Positions 1-5,926 of a stretch of DNA of 7,780 nt are shown piece after piece (position 1 is the stretch's first letter; the number at the start of each line of letters is the position of its first letter). The notes below the pieces were generated by a model, which was not told where the DNA came from, searched no databases, and saw only the letters and a program-made list of their open reading frames with translations. Made by a program: the position numbers and the translations under genes. The DNA lies in NCBI GenBank assembly GCA_003555415.1, contig PWHX01000148.1:1-7780 (forward strand). Reading direction: 5' to 3'. Source of the DNA: Syntrophomonadaceae bacterium. GTDB lineage: Bacteria; Bacillota; Dethiobacteria; SKNC01.

Positions 1-972
1 GTAGGAATAATATCTTTCACATTATATAATCATTTAGGTGATGATGGGCCCCAGGTCTCCAGCAAAAGAGTGTTTATGATGGATACTACCTTTGAGATTG
101 TTCTCTATTCCACAGACGAGGGCCAGGGTAACAGGTTAATCGACGAAGCTTTTAATGAAGCCAGAAATCTGGAAAAAGTCTTGAGCAGGTTTATTAGCAG
201 TAGCGATGTGGATAGGATAAACAGGAATGCAGGGATAGAACCTGTGGAAGTAGACCCTGTTACTTTTCATGTTGTGGAAAAAGCGATACATTTTAGTGAA
301 ATATCAGAGGGAAGCTTTGATGTTACAGTTGCACCCCTTTTGGAGTTGTGGGGTTTTGGTACAGGGGAGCATTCGGTTCCTACGGAGGAAGAGATAAAAG
401 AGGTGCTGCCTCTGGTGGATTATAAAAAGATAGAAATAGAAGAGGATAATTTAACTGTTTTCCTTCAGGAGGAGGGAATGGCCATTGACTTAGGCGGTAT
501 TGCCAAAGGTTATATTGTGGACCATACTATTGAATACTTGGAAAGGCAGGGGGCTGAAAGCGCCTTTGTCGATGCCGGAGATATTAGAGTGTTAGGTGAA
601 AGGCCTGACGAAACCCCTTGGAAAATTGGGGTTAGGCACCCCAGACAAAGGGAAGACCTCATAGCTGTTATTCCTGTTTCAGACGAGTCTATAGATACCT
701 CAGGGGATTATGAAAGGTTTTTTATAGAAGACGGAAAGAGGTACCATCATATAATTGACCCCCATACAGGTAAACCTACAAGGGAGATGCTTAGTGTTAC
801 TGTTGTGTCTCCCGACTGCGTGGCGGCAGATACCTTGTCTACGGCAGCTTTTGTATTAGGCCCGGAAAAAGGTTTGGAACTTCTAGAAGAGTTACCTGAG
901 GTGGAAGGTCTTCTTTTTGATGTTAACGAAGAGCTATATATAACTTCCGGTTTAAAAGACATAATGAAATAA
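1..972 (+). CDS. apbE: ApbE-family FAD:protein FMN transferase, 5' end cut off by the window
   Basis: This is probably the extracytoplasmic transferase that attaches FMN, taken from FAD, to a threonine or serine of target flavoproteins. The frame is open from base 1 with no in-frame start before the GTG at 70. That GTG lacks a clear ribosome site and would remove the residues leading into the family's conserved 'F-M-x-T' strand, so the true start lies upstream. The first visible residues (VGIISFTLYNHLG) look like the end of a signal anchor. Numbering from base 1, the family motifs are D163-LGGIAKG-170, D191-AGDI-195, H249-HIIDP-254 and A276-DTLSTA-282. The last holds the D/T pair expected to bind Mg2+. 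The second motif is one residue shorter than the VNAGGDI I remember for the family. The 323 visible codons suggest that only a short leader is missing. The NusG-II-like gene follows after 11 bases. The family call is firm; the acceptor protein is unknown. Confidence 0.93.
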   Translation, partial: VGIISFTLYNHLGDDGPQVSSKRVFMMDTTFEIVLYSTDEGQGNRLIDEAFNEARNLEKVLSRFISSSDVDRINRNAGIEPVEVDPVTFHVVEKAIHFSEISEGSFDVTVAPLLELWGFGTGEHSVPTEEEIKEVLPLVDYKKIEIEEDNLTVFLQEEGMAIDLGGIAKGYIVDHTIEYLERQGAESAFVDAGDIRVLGERPDETPWKIGVRHPRQREDLIAVIPVSDESIDTSGDYERFFIEDGKRYHHIIDPHTGKPTREMLSVTVVSPDCVAADTLSTAAFVLGPEKGLELLEELPEVEGLLFDVNEELYITSGLKDIMK

Positions 973-978
973 GGTGAT
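971..978 (+). promoter_or_regulatory. Ribosome binding site supporting a TTG start
   Basis: AAGGTGAT overlaps the apbE stop codon (970-972) and sits about 6-7 bases before the TTG at 984. No in-frame ATG or GTG is found near that point, and starting there gives a protein with an intact N-terminal membrane anchor. The site therefore decides the TTG start, and its overlap with the apbE stop suggests translational coupling. Confidence 0.7.
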
Positions 979-983
979 AATCT

Positions 984-1361
984 TTGTTTACCCGACTGGA
1001 TTATATAATTTGGATTGGCATAATAGTTTTGGCATTGGGTGGAGTGCTATATTATCAGCAAATTGATGTTAAAGGACAAAACAAAATAGAGATAACTGTG
1101 GATGGAGAAGTTTATGATATTATTCCCCTTACAAGGGATATGGAAGATGTTAGCCGGGAGGTTCAGGGGTTTATTGGAACAACTTATATAGAGATTAGTG
1201 GGAGTCGGGCAAGGGTTACTTATTCTGATTGTCCCGATAAAATATGTGTTCACTCAGGCTGGATCAACAAACCGGGTCAGATGATTGTTTGTCTACCTAA
1301 CAGGGTAATAGTTCAAATGACCAGTGATATGGAGCAGGATATTGATTTATATACTAATTAA
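984..1361 (+). CDS. NusG domain II-like membrane-anchored protein with CPDKxC motif
   Basis: This is a small 125-residue protein of the NusG_II (DUF1312) type. It is not the transcription factor NusG. A single hydrophobic segment (about residues 7-24) acts as an uncleaved anchor, and the remaining roughly 100 residues should lie outside the membrane. The diagnostic stretch is C83-PDKIC-88, then a G/I-rich turn, then the IVCLPNRVIV strand at 101-110 with a third cysteine at 103. C83 and C88 could be redox-active or bind a metal or cofactor, but this is inference. The gene uses a TTG start preceded by AAGGTGAT. It lies 11 bases after the ApbE-type gene and 15 bases before the Gx-family gene. 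As I recall, EetA of Gram-positive extracellular electron transfer loci is of this type, so a role in extracytosolic redox chemistry is plausible. The biochemical function is unknown. Confidence 0.85.
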   Translation: MFTRLDYIIWIGIIVLALGGVLYYQQIDVKGQNKIEITVDGEVYDIIPLTRDMEDVSREVQGFIGTTYIEISGSRARVTYSDCPDKICVHSGWINKPGQMIVCLPNRVIVQMTSDMEQDIDLYTN

Positions 1362-1376
1362 AAGGGAGCATATCTT

Positions 1377-1928
1377 ATGACTAAGACCACAAAATTAGTC
1401 TACCTGGCTCTACTAGTTACTTTTGCAGTAGTAATTCACACTATAGAGTCAGCCTTAGGGATAACCCTGGCTATACCCGGAGCTAAACTGGGCCTGGCTA
1501 ATATAATTACTTTGCTGGCCATTTTGCTTTATGGTTTTAAAAGCGGTATGATCGTTTCTGTCATGCGCTGCGCAATTGGTTTTTTAATTATAGGAAACCC
1601 CTTTACATTTTCTCTAAGTCTCAGCGGTGCTGTTTTCAGCACAGGTATAATGGGCCTGGCCTTTATTTTTTATAAAAAAGGGTTAATTAATGTCCTTACC
1701 GTTAGTATTTTAGGTGCCGGAGCTCATAACTTGGCCCAGGTAGTGATAGCCAGCTTAATCATTCAAAATGTTGAGCTGATCACCTTTTACCTGCCTATCC
1801 TTTTGCTTATTTCCATTCCTACAGGAGTATTTACAGGCTTGTCAGCAACCTACCTCTATAAACTTATTAACAAAAATTACATGATAACTCAGTCGATGGG
1901 TGACTTAAAAAATGAAACGACGAAATAG
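1377..1928 (+). CDS. Gx transporter family / 'heptaprenyl diphosphate synthase component I' membrane protein
   Basis: This is a polytopic membrane protein of 183 residues with about five or six hydrophobic segments. It matches the family named Hpre_diP_synt_I in Pfam and 'Gx transporter' in newer annotation. Characteristic features are P34-GAKLGLAN-42 after the first helix, a buried R64, a glycine-rich FSLSLSGA stretch near 78-85, and G113-AGAHNLAQ-121. It lacks the aspartate-rich DDxxD motifs of prenyl synthases, so the old enzyme name is probably misleading. A substrate-binding role like that of small-molecule transport subunits is an inference from its architecture. AAGGGAGC at 1362-1369 precedes the ATG at a suitable distance. 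Coupled with ApbE and the NusG-II protein, it completes a trio resembling part of flavin-based extracellular electron transfer loci, where I recall EetB being of this family. In Clostridia the family is also often found just before maf and radC, as here. The substrate is unknown. Confidence 0.85.
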   Translation: MTKTTKLVYLALLVTFAVVIHTIESALGITLAIPGAKLGLANIITLLAILLYGFKSGMIVSVMRCAIGFLIIGNPFTFSLSLSGAVFSTGIMGLAFIFYKKGLINVLTVSILGAGAHNLAQVVIASLIIQNVELITFYLPILLLISIPTGVFTGLSATYLYKLINKNYMITQSMGDLKNETTK

Positions 1929-1952
1929 ACTAGAAAAAGGTGATTATTATTT

Positions 1953-2528
1953 ATGCCTGATTTAATTCTCGCTTCAGCTTCTCCCCGAAGGGCAGAACTA
2001 TTAAAACGAATAGGACTGGACTGCCAGGTGATACCCAGCAGATTTGAGGAAAAAAATTGTAGTGACCTGTCGCCTGAAATGATGGCTGTAACCTTTGCCC
2101 GGAGCAAAGCCAGAAATGTGGCTTCCAGGGTAGAAAAGGGCCTGGTTATTGGTGCAGATACCATAGTAGTTTTAGATGAGTATACTTTAGGCAAGCCTGA
2201 ATCCTATGAAGAAGCATTTGATATTTTAAGTAAAATGAGCGGACGCATACATGAAGTTATTACCGGGTTAACGGTGTGGGAAAAGGAAACGGGCAATCAC
2301 AAGTCTATATATTCAAGTACCAGAGTATGGTTTAGAGAATTAACAGGGGAAGAAATTAAAGCTTATATTAAAACTGGTGAGCCTATGGATAAAGCCGGTG
2401 CTTATGGAATTCAAGAGCGGGGGGCCTTGTTTGTAGAGAAAATTGAAGGCTGTTATTTTAATGTTGTTGGACTTCCTTTAGCTGAGTTGGGGAAATTACT
2501 AGTGTTCTTCGGATATAAATATTTTTAA
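1953..2528 (+). CDS. maf: Maf-family nucleoside triphosphate pyrophosphatase
   Basis: This 191-residue Maf protein has the usual family length. It hydrolyses the alpha-beta bond of nucleoside triphosphates, removing dTTP/UTP or modified pyrimidine nucleotides in the YhdE-like subfamily, and its overexpression affects septation in Bacillus. Visible motifs are S8-ASPRR-13 (phosphate binding), G68-ADT-70 with the probable catalytic D69, K81-P82, and the D146-KAGAYGIQ-154 segment that contacts the base. It then ends with the conserved E-G-x-Y-x-NVVGLP signature, with cysteine at the x position. AAAAAGGTGAT at 1934-1943 supports the ATG at 1953. It lies 24 bases after the Gx-family gene and 27 before radC, consistent with one transcript. 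The dTTP/UTP preference is inferred from overall likeness to YhdE rather than shown by one residue. Confidence 0.95.
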   Translation: MPDLILASASPRRAELLKRIGLDCQVIPSRFEEKNCSDLSPEMMAVTFARSKARNVASRVEKGLVIGADTIVVLDEYTLGKPESYEEAFDILSKMSGRIHEVITGLTVWEKETGNHKSIYSSTRVWFRELTGEEIKAYIKTGEPMDKAGAYGIQERGALFVEKIEGCYFNVVGLPLAELGKLLVFFGYKYF

Positions 2529-2555
2529 TTTACTTTTAGAGGGGTACACAGGCCT

Positions 2556-3251
2556 ATGAAAGAAGATCATCGAAATATTACCATAAAAGATCTCCCTGAA
2601 GATGAGAGACCCAGGGAAAAAATGTTAAAATATGGTGCTGATAAAATTTCTAATGCCGAACTACTGGCAATTATTATAAGAACCGGGACTAAAACTGCTT
2701 CTGCTGTTAAATTAGCTGAGCAGATTTTGGCAAGAGTAGATAACCTGAGAGAGCTGCCACTATTTACGATAGAGGAATTAACCGATATTAAAGGAGTGGG
2801 AAATGCCAAGGGAGTTCAGATCAAAGCAGCTCTTGAGTTGGGCACACGGATCGCTTCCTCCTTTCGACAGGATACACAGACGATAACTTCGCCTAAAGAT
2901 GCTGCTGACATAATGATGGAGCAGATGCGTTATTATCAAAAGGAATATTTCAAAATAATTTTACTGAGCACCAAAAACCAGGTAATATCAGCAGAAACAG
3001 TATCTATAGGAAGCCTTAATTCTTCCATTGTTCACCCCAGGGAAATATTTAATATTGCTATTAAAAGAGGCTGTGCGTCGATTATACTGGTTCATAATCA
3101 CCCCAGCGGGGACCCTACTCCAAGTAAAGAGGATACTGAGGTAACCAACAGACTAGTAGAGGCCGGCAATATAATTGGAATTGAGGTTATTGACCACATA
3201 ATTATTGGAGAAGGAAAATACTATAGTTTTCGTGAAGGTGGTATTATTTAA
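2556..3251 (+). CDS. radC: RadC/UPF0758 JAMM-domain protein
   Basis: This 231-residue protein has the standard RadC length and two domains. The N-terminal part carries a helix-hairpin-helix segment (about residues 70-100, core DIKGVGNAKGVQIKAA), typical of DNA contact. The C-terminal part (about 110-230) is a JAB1/MPN/Mov34 fold with a complete metal-binding motif: H180-x-H182, S190 and D193. The early name linked it to DNA repair, but that role is disputed in E. coli, and the activity of cellular RadC is unsettled despite the intact metallohydrolase residues. The ATG at 2556 is preceded by AGAGGGG at 2538-2544. The gene follows maf by 27 bases. No hairpin followed by a T-run is seen after its stop, so read-through into mreB is possible. 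Confidence 0.96.
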   Translation: MKEDHRNITIKDLPEDERPREKMLKYGADKISNAELLAIIIRTGTKTASAVKLAEQILARVDNLRELPLFTIEELTDIKGVGNAKGVQIKAALELGTRIASSFRQDTQTITSPKDAADIMMEQMRYYQKEYFKIILLSTKNQVISAETVSIGSLNSSIVHPREIFNIAIKRGCASIILVHNHPSGDPTPSKEDTEVTNRLVEAGNIIGIEVIDHIIIGEGKYYSFREGGII

Positions 3252-3349
3252 AAGGAATTATATAACTGTTTAGACTGCCTGAAAAGATTGGTATAATATA
3301 TACGGTATTTTAGCCACATTAATTTAAAAAGCAGAAAGGGGACTTATAA
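3252..3349 (+). promoter_or_regulatory. Promoter region and leader of the mre operon
   Basis: This 98-base gap is the longest in the window. It contains TTTAGA at 3269-3274, a 17-base spacer, and a perfect TATAAT at 3292-3297. TG at 3289-3290 makes an extended -10 (TGGTATAAT). Transcription would start near 3304, giving a leader of about 45 bases. AAAGGGGA at 3335-3342 is the Shine-Dalgarno, with 7 bases before the GTG start at 3350. No terminator is visible for the upstream genes. The layout fits a housekeeping (sigma-A) promoter that can drive mreBCD-mrdA independently of upstream read-through. Confidence 0.72.
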
Positions 3350-4390
3350 GTGAGATTTCTATTAAGATATTTCTCCAGAGATATAGGAATTGACTTGGGA
3401 ACGGCCAATACTTTGGTCTTTGTAAGAGGAAAAGGGATTGTGCTGCGGGAACCCTCCGTAGTAGCTATTCGCAGGGATACTGGAGAGATTTTAGCAGTAG
3501 GCAATGATGCAAAAAAAATGATTGGAAGAACTCCAGGAAACATAGTAGCTATACGTCCCATGAAAGATGGTGTGATAGCTGACTTCGATGTTACCCAGAC
3601 CATGCTCAGGCATTTTATTAAAAAAGCTTATCGACAAAAATCAGTTTTAAAGCCTCAGGTAGTAGTATGTGTGCCTTCAGGAGTAACGGAGGTAGAAAAA
3701 AGAGCTGTTCTGGATGCGACTAACCAGGCAGGAGCCCGGGAAGCCTTTCTCATAGACGAGCCTATGGCTGCGGCTATAGGAGCAAATCTCCCGGTAGAAG
3801 AACCTACCGGAAGCATGATAGTAGATGTGGGCGGGGGCACTACAGAAGTAGCTATCATTTCTCTGGGAGGAATCGTTACCAGTAAGTCTATAAGAGTAGC
3901 CGGAGATGAAATGGATGAGGCTATTGTCCAGCATATTAAAAAGAACTATAACTTACTAATAGGATACAGAACGGCGGAAGAAATTAAAACAACTATTGGA
4001 ACGGCTTTTTTGACAGAGGATAATGAATTAGAGACTATGGATATAAGGGGTAGGGATTTAGTTACAGGACTTCCTAAAACCCAGGAGATTACTGCCAAAG
4101 AGATACAGGGTGCTCTGGCTGACCCGGTAAGCAGTATAGTTGAGGCAATAAAGATAACCTTAGAAAAATCACCCCCAGAACTGGCTGCCGACATAATGGA
4201 TAAAGGAATTGTTATGAATGGTGGAGGAGCTCTACTTATGGGGCTGGACAGTTTGGTCACTGAAGAGACGGGGATGCAGGTAATTATTACTGAAAATGCG
4301 TTAGATTGTGTAGCTTTAGGGACAGGTAAAGTTCTTAATGAGATAGAACTTCTTAAGAGAGTTGCGATATCTACAAAAAAGTCTATTTAA
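3350..4390 (+). CDS. mreB: Rod shape-determining actin homologue MreB
   Basis: This is a full-length MreB of 346 residues, the bacterial actin that polymerises under the cytoplasmic membrane and steers the Rod complex during elongation. The nucleotide pocket is complete: phosphate-1 loop D15-LGTAN-20, the D136-EP-138 segment, phosphate-2 loop V158-DVGGGTTEV-167, and adenosine motif G286-IVMNGGGA-294. The short arginine- and phenylalanine-rich N-terminus (MRFLLRYFSRD) looks like an amphipathic membrane-binding leader, as in several MreB proteins. The start is GTG at 3350, backed by AAAGGGGA 7 bases upstream and by the family-typical distance to the first phosphate loop. It heads the operon behind its own promoter, and mreC begins 18 bases after its stop. 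It could be called an Mbl-type paralogue, but direct linkage to mreC and mreD favours MreB itself. Confidence 0.97.
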   Translation: MRFLLRYFSRDIGIDLGTANTLVFVRGKGIVLREPSVVAIRRDTGEILAVGNDAKKMIGRTPGNIVAIRPMKDGVIADFDVTQTMLRHFIKKAYRQKSVLKPQVVVCVPSGVTEVEKRAVLDATNQAGAREAFLIDEPMAAAIGANLPVEEPTGSMIVDVGGGTTEVAIISLGGIVTSKSIRVAGDEMDEAIVQHIKKNYNLLIGYRTAEEIKTTIGTAFLTEDNELETMDIRGRDLVTGLPKTQEITAKEIQGALADPVSSIVEAIKITLEKSPPELAADIMDKGIVMNGGGALLMGLDSLVTEETGMQVIITENALDCVALGTGKVLNEIELLKRVAISTKKSI

Positions 4391-4399
4391 AGGAAGGGG
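4389..4399 (+). promoter_or_regulatory. mreC ribosome binding region
   Basis: The purine stretch AAAGGAAGGGG directly follows, and partly overlaps, the mreB stop codon. Its AAGGGG core (4394-4399) lies 9 bases before the TTG at 4409, which is ideal. It lies 21 bases before the in-frame ATG at 4421, which is too far for a linear site. This is the reason for preferring the TTG start. Most of the core lies inside the left arm of an inverted repeat (4395-4420). Confidence 0.65.
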
Positions 4400-4420
4400 T
4401 GTTAATAATTGCTCACCCCT
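4395..4420 (+). promoter_or_regulatory. Inverted repeat able to fold over the mreC translation start
   Basis: AGGGGTG at 4395-4401 and CACCCCT at 4414-4420 are perfect 7-base complements separated by a 12-base loop. The left arm contains the Shine-Dalgarno core, the right arm covers codons 2-4 of mreC, and the TTG start (4409-4411) is in the loop. No T-run follows, so it is not an intrinsic terminator. A ribosome finishing mreB at 4390 would cover or open the left arm, which would couple mreC translation to mreB. The pairing is seen directly; the regulatory role is inferred. Confidence 0.5.
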
Positions 4421-5407
4421 ATGTATAAGAAAAAAAAAATAATAACCATACTATTAATACTGTTTTTTTTGATAGTGTTAATGAGTTTAACTAATCGTGA
4501 AAGGGACAGGCTTACCATTGTAGAAGATATAATTATAAGTGCGGTAAGTCCTTTTCAAAATGCTGTGTTTACGGCCAGTGCCCAGGTAAGGGATTTTGTT
4601 GAGCTTTTGCAGGAATACCAGTATTTAGCAAAGGAAAATAACAGATTAACTGAGACTCTTGGCAATTATAAAGGCATTTCAAACGAAATGGAAGAGATAA
4701 AGCAGGAAAATAAGCGCTTAAGGGAAATGTTGGATTTTAAAGACCGCAGCGATCATACCTTAATGCCCGCAAAAGTTATTGCCAGGGATCCCAGCAACTG
4801 GTTCAATACCATTATTATTAATAAAGGCTATAAGGACGGAGTTTCTAAAGATATGGCCATTATTACTAATGAAGGTCTGGTGGGCAATGTTTTATCTGTT
4901 TCCCGTCATGCGTCTAAGGTACTGCTTCTTACAGATTCTCTCCGTGCAGTGAGCGGGACTGTCCAGGAATCCCGGGAAATGGGAACTATAGGTTTTGTAG
5001 AAGGATTTGTAGATGAGCCTGGATACTGCCGCATGGTTAATATATCCCAGGATGCTGAAATTAATGACGGAGATGTTGTTGTTTCTTCCGGTTTAGGTGG
5101 TGTATTTCCTCCAGGCCTGGTAATTGGAGAAGTCATAGAAGTTGGCCAGGATGAATATGGTTTATTAAAGTACGCCTTAATTAAGCCGGCAGTTAGCTTT
5201 AACCGCCTGGAAGAAGTTTTTGTGGTAAAAAGTGCTGGTGATGAATTCTTGTCAGAAAAAGAAATAGAACATTACGAAGAAGAATTTTCACAAGAGGAAG
5301 AATGGGAAGAACATGAAAGTGAGATTCCTGTTGAGGAAGAAATAGAAAGAGAAGAAATGGAAAACGGATATTTAGAGGAATCTATAGATAATAGAAGGAT
5401 AGAATAG
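4409..5407 (+). CDS. mreC: Cell shape-determining protein MreC with long acidic C-terminal tail
   Basis: This is a bitopic Rod-complex protein of 332 residues that scaffolds and activates PBP2 outside the membrane. It has a lysine-rich cytoplasmic start (K7-K10), one membrane helix (about 11-27), a helical coiled-coil region (about 60-112) used for dimerisation, and the double beta-barrel domain (about 118-275). The last includes the family-typical V-I-A-R-D-P-S-N-W-F-N-T segment at 123-134 and G-L-V-G at 156-159. Residues 278-332 are an unusual addition: 26 of 55 are Asp or Glu against four Lys/Arg, with no predicted fold. Most MreC proteins I recall end soon after the beta domain. TTG at 4409 is chosen for its 9-base spacing to AAGGGG. 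ATG at 4421, four codons later, is the alternative. mreD begins two bases after the stop. Confidence 0.95.
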   Translation: MLTPMYKKKKIITILLILFFLIVLMSLTNRERDRLTIVEDIIISAVSPFQNAVFTASAQVRDFVELLQEYQYLAKENNRLTETLGNYKGISNEMEEIKQENKRLREMLDFKDRSDHTLMPAKVIARDPSNWFNTIIINKGYKDGVSKDMAIITNEGLVGNVLSVSRHASKVLLLTDSLRAVSGTVQESREMGTIGFVEGFVDEPGYCRMVNISQDAEINDGDVVVSSGLGGVFPPGLVIGEVIEVGQDEYGLLKYALIKPAVSFNRLEEVFVVKSAGDEFLSEKEIEHYEEEFSQEEEWEEHESEIPVEEEIEREEMENGYLEESIDNRRIE

Positions 5408-5409
5408 TT

Positions 5410-5904
5410 ATGGCAAAAGCCAAGGTTCTCTTAATAATTTTTATGTTTTTGATTATTCAGGGCAGCCTTATCCCTTTTTTGAACATAGGTGCAAGGCAGC
5501 CTGATTTGCTGCTTATTCTGGTTGTGTGTTTAAGTATTCTATGGGGTAGCAAGAAAGGGGCTGCTTTAGGCCTGGCAGCCGGCCTTTTTCAGGATATACT
5601 TTATGGTCAGGCATTAGGAATTTTTGCTTTAACTAAAATGCTTGCCGGTTATTTATCGGGTTTTACTGAAAAAAACATATACAAGGATTTTGTCCTTGGT
5701 CCTATGTTAATCGTCTTTCTTCTAACCTTTCTACATGAAGGTCTGGTTTTTATATTTTCTGAAGAAGTAACCAGACTATCATTAATGTATATTTTACTAA
5801 ATGCTATTTTACCTAAGGCTCTTTACAATTTTTGTCTGACTCCTTTTGTTTACCTTTTAGTATATTTTGCTAATAAAAAGAACTTTTTTTATCCATTACA
5901 ATAA
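5410..5904 (+). CDS. mreD: Rod shape-determining membrane protein MreD
   Basis: This small polytopic membrane protein of 164 residues is the usual MreD length, with about five or six hydrophobic helices spread over residues 4-155. It belongs to the Rod elongation complex and is thought to balance or counteract MreC activation of PBP2. Family signs are Q30-PDLLLILVV-39 at the start of the second helix and the glycine-rich stretch A57-AGLFQDILYG-67, which contains the conserved G-x-x-Q-D. The start codon is two bases after the mreC stop, and its Shine-Dalgarno (AGAAGGA, 5393-5399) is inside the end of mreC, so the two are probably translationally coupled. Sequence conservation in this family is low. 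The call therefore rests on hydrophobicity, the PDLLL and GxxQD signatures, and position between mreC and a PBP2 gene. Confidence 0.93.
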   Translation: MAKAKVLLIIFMFLIIQGSLIPFLNIGARQPDLLLILVVCLSILWGSKKGAALGLAAGLFQDILYGQALGIFALTKMLAGYLSGFTEKNIYKDFVLGPMLIVFLLTFLHEGLVFIFSEEVTRLSLMYILLNAILPKALYNFCLTPFVYLLVYFANKKNFFYPLQ

Positions 5905-5926
5905 AGACAGTGAGCGGGGGGATCCT

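Noticed and set aside
22..31. TATAAT-like boxes inside coding sequence (for example near 25 and near 1003)
   Set aside because: Neither has a convincing -35 at 16-18 bases, and AT-rich hydrophobic codons produce such strings by chance.
70..972. Starting the ApbE gene at the GTG at position 70
   Set aside because: The frame is open back to base 1, there is no good Shine-Dalgarno before 70, and the upstream residues look like the end of a signal anchor, which the family normally has. The gene is better treated as cut by the window edge.
984..1361. Transcription antitermination factor NusG
   Set aside because: It lacks the NGN and KOW domains, has an N-terminal membrane anchor, and only resembles the inserted domain II found in some NusG proteins.
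1377..1928. Calling the Gx-family gene a true heptaprenyl diphosphate synthase subunit
   Set aside because: It is a polytopic membrane protein without aspartate-rich prenyltransferase motifs, and no component II gene is nearby. The name appears to be inherited from old annotation.
4395..4420. Reading the mreB-mreC inverted repeat as an intrinsic terminator
   Set aside because: No T-run follows the right arm, and the repeat extends into mreC codons within an operon that must be transcribed through.
4421..5407. ATG at 4421 as the main mreC start
   Set aside because: It is 21 bases from the AAGGGG core, whereas TTG at 4409 is at 9 bases. I keep the ATG only as an alternative in the hairpin finding.
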